Below, piece by piece: positions 1-5,112 of a stretch of 5,112 bases of DNA. Each line of letters opens with the position of its first letter. The first letter of the stretch is position 1. A program made the position numbers and the translations under genes. Below the pieces are notes generated by a model. That model was given only the letters and a program-made list of their open reading frames with translations. It searched no databases and was not told the DNA's origin. The stretch comes from JAIBBG01 sp040381475 (GTDB taxonomy: Bacteria; Bacteroidota; Bacteroidia; Flavobacteriales_D; Sanyastnellaceae): positions 1 to 5,112 of the forward strand of contig JBEIHH010000143.1 of assembly GCA_040381475.1 (NCBI GenBank), in the 5' to 3' direction.

Positions 1-2
1 CA

Positions 3-164
3 AAAGACAAGTCACGAACCAGAGAATGGTCAACAGAAATCAAAAACAGAAGCTATACTCCGGGAACAGTCATATACAATGAACCACATTACATAGAGAC
101 GATGTTTTATCATGACGTTATAGCCTATCCCTATTCAGAAGATTGGTATCATGATCATAAATAA
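3..164 (+). CDS. C-terminal fragment of an unrecognised protein (5' end outside window)
   Basis: The third forward frame is open from the left edge for 53 codons and ends in TAA at 162-164. The other two forward frames stop before position 100. The visible tail has a plausible protein composition and is rich in Tyr, His and acidic residues towards its end (it finishes ...SEDWYHDHK). No signal, membrane segment or family motif is visible and I do not recognise it. It has an internal ATG at codon 34, but the frame stays open upstream of that to the edge, so a gene starting outside the window is the likelier reading. A 119-bp gap separates it from the downstream E1 gene, with no clear terminator between them. 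The alternative is a chance open stretch in AT-rich noncoding DNA: 53 codons is short. No function is proposed. Confidence 0.45.
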   Translation, partial: KDKSRTREWSTEIKNRSYTPGTVIYNEPHYIETMFYHDVIAYPYSEDWYHDHK

Positions 165-271
165 ATTTAACTGTCATACTAAAGTTTTATAGTTACAGCT
201 AGCCCGGATTTGAGTTGTTTTTTTCCAGAAGTTCCTTACGGTGGAATCCAATTTTTTAGCCCTATCCTGCC

Positions 272-280
272 TATCTTCGC
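272..280 (+). promoter_or_regulatory. Bacteroidota-type -7 element (TATCTTCGC) for the fused E1 gene
   Basis: TATCTTCGC matches the Bacteroidota housekeeping -7 consensus TAnnTTTG with one mismatch (C for T at 278). It ends only three bases before the ATG at 284. In this phylum transcription usually starts a few bases beyond the element, which would put the mRNA 5' end at or next to the start codon. No convincing TTG-type -33 box lies at the usual distance upstream; there is only a T-run at 252-257. The rest of the 165-283 gap is AT-rich. It contains a second T-run at 218-224 but no strong stem, and I see nothing else in it. Confidence 0.5.
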
Positions 281-283
281 ACC

Positions 284-2665
284 ATGTCCAAGACTTTCGA
301 TACACCCGAATACATCATGACGGAAGAAAAAATCCGTCAGCGACTTCTTGAAGATTACCGCATTGCATGCATCTCACGCGAAGCTTCTCTGCTTGGCCGA
401 AAAGAGGTGCTCACCGGAAAAGCCAAATTCGGCATTTTTGGTGATGGAAAAGAAGTGGCCCAGATTGCCATGGCACGACAGTTTAAAGCCGGCGACTGGA
501 GAAGTGGTTACTATCGTGATCAGACTTTTATGCTCGCAATTGGCGAACTTACAGTTTCGCAGTATTTCGCAGCCCTTTATGCTCATACAGATATTGCACA
601 TGAACCTGCCAGCGGTGGTCGCCAGATGGGTGGACATTACGCAACACGTTTTGTCAACGAAGATGGCTCTTGGAAGGAAGTATCGAAACTGAAAAATTCC
701 TCAGCTGATATTTCACCAACCGCAGGGCAGATGCCTCGTCTGGTTGGATTGGCTCAGGCTTCTAAAGTTTATCGCAACAACAAGGAGCTTGCTTCATGGA
801 CCAATTTCTCAAACAACGGGAATGAGATCGCATTCGGAACAATCGGCGACGCATCCACCAGTGAAGGTCTTTTCTGGGAAAGTATGAATGCTGCGGCAGT
901 TCTTGGCGTACCCATGGTGATGAGTGTTTGGGATGATGGCTGGGGTATCAGTGTGCCGAAAAAATACCAGACCGTAAAACAAAGTATTTCCGAAGCCCTT
1001 GCGGGATTTGAAAAAACAACCACCACCAACGGTATCAAGATCTTTAAAGTGAAAGGATGGAATTATCCTGAGCTTTTGATGACCTATGAAAAAGCAGTAA
1101 CCTACTGTCGTGAAAATCAAATTCCGGTGCTGGTGCACGTGGATGAAATTACCCAACCCCAGGGCCATAGCACCAGCGGATCCCATGAACGCTATAAATC
1201 GAAGGAACTACTGTCTTGGTATGACGAATATGATTGTATTGTTCAACTTAAAAAATTCATTATCCTCGATGGTTCTGCCAATGAAGCTGAACTGGACGAA
1301 ATCCGCGAAGAAGCCAAAAGATTCGTGCGACAGGAACAAAAAGCTGCTTGGGTAGCGTTTCGCGAAGACATAGACAACGATGTGCGGCATGCAGTCAGCC
1401 TGTTCGAGGCACTGGCAGTTGAAAGCGGAAACTCCGCTATATCAGGACTGATATCAGAATATAAAAGCAATAAAGAGCCAATTCGAAAAGACATTTTTAT
1501 TACAGGTAAAAAGCTGCTGCGAATCTGCGGCAATAATTTTGCCGCTTCGGCAGCATTAGAAGCGTGGCTCATGCAGCTTCGCAATGATTGCACCGGCAGA
1601 TACAGCTCTACTTTGTACAGCAATGTTTCCGACTCTGCTATGCATGTTGCCCCGGTACCTGTCTTATACGATGCAGATCCTGAACAGGTCGATGGCCGCA
1701 TCATCATCCGCGAAAATTGGGATTACGTTTTGCGCACCCGCCCTGAAACACTCATCTTCGGTGAGGACGTGGGCAAAATTGGCGGTGTCAATCAAACCTG
1801 TGAAGGTCTTCAGGAAAAATATGGCGAACTCCGTGTAAGTGATACCGGTATTCGCGAGGCAACCATTATTGGTCAGGGAATAGGCATGGCTATGCGCGGT
1901 CTCAGGCCGATCGCAGAGATTCAATACCTCGATTATTTGTATTACGCATTGCAAATCATGCGCGATGATTTGGCCAGCGTTCGTTACCGTACCAAAGGAG
2001 GTCAAAAAGCTCCGTTAATTATTTCTACCCGCGGTCACCGTCTGGAGGGTGTGTGGCACGCCGGTAGTCCAATGGGTGCAATCATTCACAGTGTGCGTGG
2101 TATGTATGTGTGTGTGCCTCGCAACATGACGCAGGCCGCCGGGATGTACAATACGTTGTTGCAAGCCGATGAACCTGCGCTGGTGGTGGAATGCCTCAAT
2201 GGCTACAGAAGCAAAGAACCCATGCCTTCCAATATCGGTGAATTCCGCATTCCGCTCGGTATTCCTGAAGTTGTGCAAGAGGGAACCGACATCACCATTG
2301 TTTCTTATGGCTCTACTTTTAATGTGTGTATGCAGGCTGCTGCTCAGCTTGCTGAAGCAGGAGTTTCGGCCGAACTTATCGACGTGCGTACGTTGCTTCC
2401 ATTCGATATAAACCACACCATTGTTCATTCGCTGAAAAAAACCAACCGTGTTTTGTTTATCGATGAAGATGTGCCCGGTGGTGCAACGGCTTATATGCTC
2501 GACGAAGTGCTCAACCGTCAGGGTGGTTATCGATACCTCGATGCTGCTCCGGCCACGTTGTCGGCCCAACCTCATTTACCTGCTTATGGCACCGATGGTG
2601 ATTATTTCAGCAAACCTTCCGTGGAAGACATCTATGACAAGGTCATGGAAATTGTCGCAGAATAG
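284..2665 (+). CDS. 2-oxoisovalerate (branched-chain 2-oxoacid) dehydrogenase-type E1, fused alpha and beta subunits
   Basis: This is the thiamine-diphosphate E1 of a 2-oxoacid dehydrogenase complex. It would decarboxylate a 2-oxoacid, probably a branched-chain one, and pass the acyl group to lipoyl-E2 in the cytoplasm. The alpha half (about residues 15-340) shows YYRDQ at 76-80, GGRQMGGHY at 111-119, a cofactor motif GDASTSEG at 188-195 with WDDGWGIS at 216-223, and the GHSTSGSHERY loop at 294-304. A linker of about 130 residues follows. The beta half has GEDVGKIGGV at 493-502, DTGIRE at 520-525 (E525 is the expected glutamate contacting the aminopyrimidine), RGHRLEGVWH ending at H592, and a transketolase C-terminal domain from about 673 (VSYGS, IDVRTLLP at 699-706). 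In most bacteria alpha and beta are separate genes; fusions of roughly this size are familiar in Bacteroidota. The cofactor motif is unusual: GDG reads GDA and NN reads DD. The ATG at 284 is preferred to M12 because of the adjacent promoter element; no Shine-Dalgarno sequence is seen. Pyruvate or another 2-oxoacid cannot be excluded as substrate. The E2 and E3 genes are not in the window. Confidence 0.93.
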   Translation: MSKTFDTPEYIMTEEKIRQRLLEDYRIACISREASLLGRKEVLTGKAKFGIFGDGKEVAQIAMARQFKAGDWRSGYYRDQTFMLAIGELTVSQYFAALYAHTDIAHEPASGGRQMGGHYATRFVNEDGSWKEVSKLKNSSADISPTAGQMPRLVGLAQASKVYRNNKELASWTNFSNNGNEIAFGTIGDASTSEGLFWESMNAAAVLGVPMVMSVWDDGWGISVPKKYQTVKQSISEALAGFEKTTTTNGIKIFKVKGWNYPELLMTYEKAVTYCRENQIPVLVHVDEITQPQGHSTSGSHERYKSKELLSWYDEYDCIVQLKKFIILDGSANEAELDEIREEAKRFVRQEQKAAWVAFREDIDNDVRHAVSLFEALAVESGNSAISGLISEYKSNKEPIRKDIFITGKKLLRICGNNFAASAALEAWLMQLRNDCTGRYSSTLYSNVSDSAMHVAPVPVLYDADPEQVDGRIIIRENWDYVLRTRPETLIFGEDVGKIGGVNQTCEGLQEKYGELRVSDTGIREATIIGQGIGMAMRGLRPIAEIQYLDYLYYALQIMRDDLASVRYRTKGGQKAPLIISTRGHRLEGVWHAGSPMGAIIHSVRGMYVCVPRNMTQAAGMYNTLLQADEPALVVECLNGYRSKEPMPSNIGEFRIPLGIPEVVQEGTDITIVSYGSTFNVCMQAAAQLAEAGVSAELIDVRTLLPFDINHTIVHSLKKTNRVLFIDEDVPGGATAYMLDEVLNRQGGYRYLDAAPATLSAQPHLPAYGTDGDYFSKPSVEDIYDKVMEIVAE

Positions 2666-2666
2666 T

Positions 2667-2674
2667 TACTTTTG
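2667..2674 (+). promoter_or_regulatory. Bacteroidota-type -7 element (TACTTTTG) before the TonB-dependent receptor
   Basis: TACTTTTG is an exact match to the TAnnTTTG consensus. It begins one base after the TAG stop of the E1 gene and lies 20 bp before the receptor ATG at 2695. A start a few bases past the element would give a leader of roughly 14 nt. No clear TTG -33 box is seen at the usual spacing; any such box would lie inside the last codons of the E1 gene. No terminator hairpin lies in the 29-bp gap, so read-through from the E1 gene remains possible as well. Confidence 0.45.
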
Positions 2675-2694
2675 ATTAAACACAGTTCCCGCTT

Positions 2695-5112
2695 ATGGCT
2701 TTCACCAGAAGTATCCTGGTCTTGCTTTTGTTTTTCGCATCCGCCGAAATTTTTGCTCAGATTACAATTCGGGGGAAAGTAACCGATGCATCCAACGGCG
2801 AGGCACTTTTTGGTGTTGTGGTGGGCATAAAAGCTACCGGTACCGGCACAACCACCGACTTCGATGGTGCTTTTACACTCAATGTAAATGCATTGCCGGT
2901 TACACTTGAAGTGGCTTTACTGGGATACGTTAGCCAGCAAGTGGTTGTGAATGCTGAGGTGCTCACCAACATCAAATTGAGCCCAAACGAACAGATAATC
3001 GGCGAAGTAAATGTTACGGGCGATCGTATTCTTGAGAAACAAAAACAGAATCCGCTGACGGTCGAAACGATGGATGCCATTGCTGTAAAAGAATGTGCAT
3101 CCGGAAGTTTTTACGAAAGCCTGGGCACACTCAAAGGTGTGGATATGACTTCTGCAAGTCTTGGTTTTCGCATCATCAATACAAGAGGTTTTAACAGTAC
3201 TTCCCCTGTTCGCACACTGCAGCTTATCGACGGGGTGGACAACCAAAGTCCCGGACTCAATTTTTCGCTGGGTAATTTTCTTGGCGCCTGCGATCTCGAT
3301 GTCAAAAGGGTCGAAATCGTGCAAGGCGCGAGCAGTGCGTTTTTTGGTCCTGGTGCATTCAATGGGGTGGTAAACATGGAAACAAAAGATCCCTGGACTT
3401 ATCAGGGAGCATCTGTACAATTGAGACTTGGTGAAAGAAGCCTGGTTGAACCACAAATCAGATTTGCAGAGGCTGTCAAAAACAAGGATGGTCATGAGGC
3501 GTTTGGCTACAAAATTTGCGCTTACTACTTATCAGCGCAAGATTGGGAAGCTGAAAACTACGAGCCTATTTATGGCAGTCCAAGTGATGCGAACAATCCC
3601 GGACGATTTGATGCTGTGAATGTCTACGGCGATGAATATTTTCCTGCCATGGACCTTAGCGACGCAGATCCCTGGAATTACCGGGCCATCGAGACTTTTT
3701 ACCGCACAGGATACAAAGAGAGAGACGTTCTTGATTACGACACAAAAAATTTCAAAGCAAATCTTTCTTTCCATTACAGGCTGAATCCGGACAAGTTGTA
3801 CGAATCGACGGAAATTATTCTCGCTAACAATGTGGGTACAGGAACAACAGTATATCAGGGTGATAACCGTTTCAGGTTGCGTAATATTTTTTTCCTTCAA
3901 AACAGATTGGAGATTCGTCAGAAAGACAATTTTTTCATCCGTGTATATTCTACCCGCGAGGACGCAGGTAGAAGCTACGACCCATATGCTACTGCTCTGA
4001 GAATTCAGGATGAATCGCGTACCGACGAGGAATGGGCCAAAGTCTATTTGCGTTACTGGAACGACAGCATAGATCCGCGAATCGACGGAACGGGCTATCC
4101 CGGTCTGGTGTTGAATCCGGACTGGAATGGCGTCGATATCGAAGATCTGTGGTTGCCATATGATTACGCAGGTCAACAAGCCTGGATGGATCAATACAAC
4201 GACACTTTGCGCATGTGGCATTCAATGGTTGAGAACTGGACCAACACTGGCAATGCAGGTTTGGTTGGGATCGGTCAAAATGGTTTTTATGCACCTGATA
4301 GCCCCGAATTCAATGAGGCATTTTCAAGAATTACTTCTCTGAAGAACAATGAAGGTGAGGGTGGAACCAGGTTCTACGATAAGTCATCACTTTATCACTT
4401 ACATGCTGAAAAGCAATTCTCGTTTTTGAAGCTCGATGAATGGAGAGTGGGTGGCAATGCACGTCTCTACACCCCAAACAGTGATGGAACTATTTTCAGC
4501 GACACCGCGGATACTCGTATTACAAATTTCGAATTCGGCGTTTATAGCGGTATAGAAAAGAAAATGCTTGAAGACAATCTGATCCTTTCTGCAACAGTGC
4601 GCCTTGATAAGAATCAGAATTTCGACGCCATATTATCGCCGGCTGCAAGTGTTGTTTATTCACCGAAGAAAAATCATTACGCCCGTGTTTCGTTTTCTTC
4701 GGCTTTGCGCAATCCAACGTTGGCCGATCAATATCTGTATCTCAATGTTGGGCCGGCAACTCTCAGCGGTAATATCAGCGGTCGCGATAGTCTGGTTACT
4801 CTGGAATCCTGGAGCGACTTCAGAGGCACTCTTGACAGAGATACCTTGCGCTATTTCAGCATCAATCCAATTCGCCCGGAACAGGTACGAACGATTGAAG
4901 CCGGTTATCGAGCCAGTTTAACCGATCGGTTGTATATCGATGGTGGCTATTATCTGAGTGCCTATACGAATTTTATCGGGTTTAGAATTGGTTTGGATAT
5001 AGAATTTGATACATTGGCATTACCCACTGGCGTTGATGCCTTCCGTTATTCAGCAAATTCCGACAACAGGGTTATCACACAAGGTTTGTCGGTGGGATTA
5101 AACTATTACCTC
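2695..5112 (+). CDS. TonB-dependent outer-membrane receptor with N-terminal carboxypeptidase-D-regulatory-like domain (3' end outside window)
   Basis: The frame is open for 806 codons to the right edge with no stop. Residues 1-21 form a signal peptide (Arg5, a hydrophobic core, cleavage after IFA before Gln22). Residues 23-97 form a carboxypeptidase-D-regulatory-like beta-sandwich (RGKVTDASNGEALFGV, TTDFDGAF). EVNVTG at 104-109 follows, the place where these receptors usually carry EVVVTG next to the TonB-contact region. The plug runs to about 233 and has IDGVD at 178-182, VKRVEIVQGASSAFFGPGA from 203, and NGVVNMETKDP at 223-233. The rest is barrel, with alternating strands and the late-barrel motifs FSSALRNPTL (667-676) and RPEQVRTIEAGY (727-738). 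Family members import iron complexes, cobalamin, glycans or other large nutrients using TonB-ExbBD energy; the substrate here cannot be read from sequence. No SusD-like partner is visible in the window. The start at 2695 fits because the signal peptide begins there. A probable surface loop at 443-558 is tryptophan-rich, and C134 and C199 lie in the plug. Confidence 0.92.
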   Translation, partial: MAFTRSILVLLLFFASAEIFAQITIRGKVTDASNGEALFGVVVGIKATGTGTTTDFDGAFTLNVNALPVTLEVALLGYVSQQVVVNAEVLTNIKLSPNEQIIGEVNVTGDRILEKQKQNPLTVETMDAIAVKECASGSFYESLGTLKGVDMTSASLGFRIINTRGFNSTSPVRTLQLIDGVDNQSPGLNFSLGNFLGACDLDVKRVEIVQGASSAFFGPGAFNGVVNMETKDPWTYQGASVQLRLGERSLVEPQIRFAEAVKNKDGHEAFGYKICAYYLSAQDWEAENYEPIYGSPSDANNPGRFDAVNVYGDEYFPAMDLSDADPWNYRAIETFYRTGYKERDVLDYDTKNFKANLSFHYRLNPDKLYESTEIILANNVGTGTTVYQGDNRFRLRNIFFLQNRLEIRQKDNFFIRVYSTREDAGRSYDPYATALRIQDESRTDEEWAKVYLRYWNDSIDPRIDGTGYPGLVLNPDWNGVDIEDLWLPYDYAGQQAWMDQYNDTLRMWHSMVENWTNTGNAGLVGIGQNGFYAPDSPEFNEAFSRITSLKNNEGEGGTRFYDKSSLYHLHAEKQFSFLKLDEWRVGGNARLYTPNSDGTIFSDTADTRITNFEFGVYSGIEKKMLEDNLILSATVRLDKNQNFDAILSPAASVVYSPKKNHYARVSFSSALRNPTLADQYLYLNVGPATLSGNISGRDSLVTLESWSDFRGTLDRDTLRYFSINPIRPEQVRTIEAGYRASLTDRLYIDGGYYLSAYTNFIGFRIGLDIEFDTLALPTGVDAFRYSANSDNRVITQGLSVGLNYYL

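Noticed and set aside
170..198. Possible inverted repeat CTGT...ACAG in the intergenic gap
   Set aside because: Only four pairs with a loop of about 21 bases; this is expected by chance.
218..224. Run of seven T residues as a possible terminator for the upstream frame
   Set aside because: No stable GC-rich stem immediately precedes it; only a six-base GCTAGC palindrome is nearby, too short and too far away.
1243..1707. 154-codon open frame on the minus strand opposite the E1 linker
   Set aside because: The Ser-rich, low-complexity translation and the intact plus-strand frame across the region make a real gene unlikely.
2107..2116. Short TG dinucleotide tract, a possible slippage site
   Set aside because: Only five units, inside a conserved coding stretch (MYVCVPRN), and the frame is intact on both sides.
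2015..2575. 186-codon open frame on the minus strand
   Set aside because: It is antisense to the conserved beta half of the E1, and its His/Thr-rich translation looks like a by-product of that coding sequence.
2917..3495. 192-codon open frame on the minus strand
   Set aside because: It is antisense to the conserved receptor plug and has no independent start signal or motif.
3532..4221. 229-codon open frame on the minus strand
   Set aside because: It lies entirely inside the receptor gene, whose plus-strand frame carries clear family motifs and a signal peptide. The antisense translation shows no recognisable domain.

Overview
The window looks like a piece of a Bacteroidota chromosome (Flavobacteriia/Sphingobacteriia/Cytophagia-like; I cannot place it more finely). 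Three things support this: an alpha/beta-fused 2-oxoacid dehydrogenase E1 of the type common in that phylum; a TonB-dependent receptor that starts with a carboxypeptidase-D-regulatory-like domain, an architecture typical of Bacteroidota; and start regions that carry TAnnTTTG-like -7 promoter elements but no Shine-Dalgarno sequence. All supported genes are on the + strand.

Layout: (1) positions 3-164, the 3' end of an unrecognised reading frame that enters from the left. (2) Positions 165-283, a 119-bp AT-rich gap with no clear terminator hairpin; it ends in a TATCTTCGC element four bases before the next start codon. (3) Positions 284-2665, a complete 793-residue fused E1 (alpha then beta) of a branched-chain 2-oxoacid (2-oxoisovalerate) dehydrogenase-type complex. 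(4) A 29-bp gap with a perfect TAnnTTTG match (TACTTTTG, 2667-2674). (5) Positions 2695-5112, the first 806 residues of an outer-membrane TonB-dependent receptor, running off the right edge.

The two large genes have no evident shared pathway. The E1 works in the cytoplasm and needs an E2 acyltransferase and an E3 lipoamide dehydrogenase, neither of which is here. The receptor works in the outer membrane. Their closeness is compatible with read-through, but the promoter-like element in the gap suggests the receptor can also be transcribed alone.

I found no mobile element, CRISPR array, RNA gene or clearly novel system. The points most worth a second look are the altered thiamine-diphosphate motif of the E1 (GDA...DD instead of GDG...NN), its long alpha-beta linker, the nearly leaderless E1 promoter layout, and a tryptophan-rich probable surface loop in the receptor.
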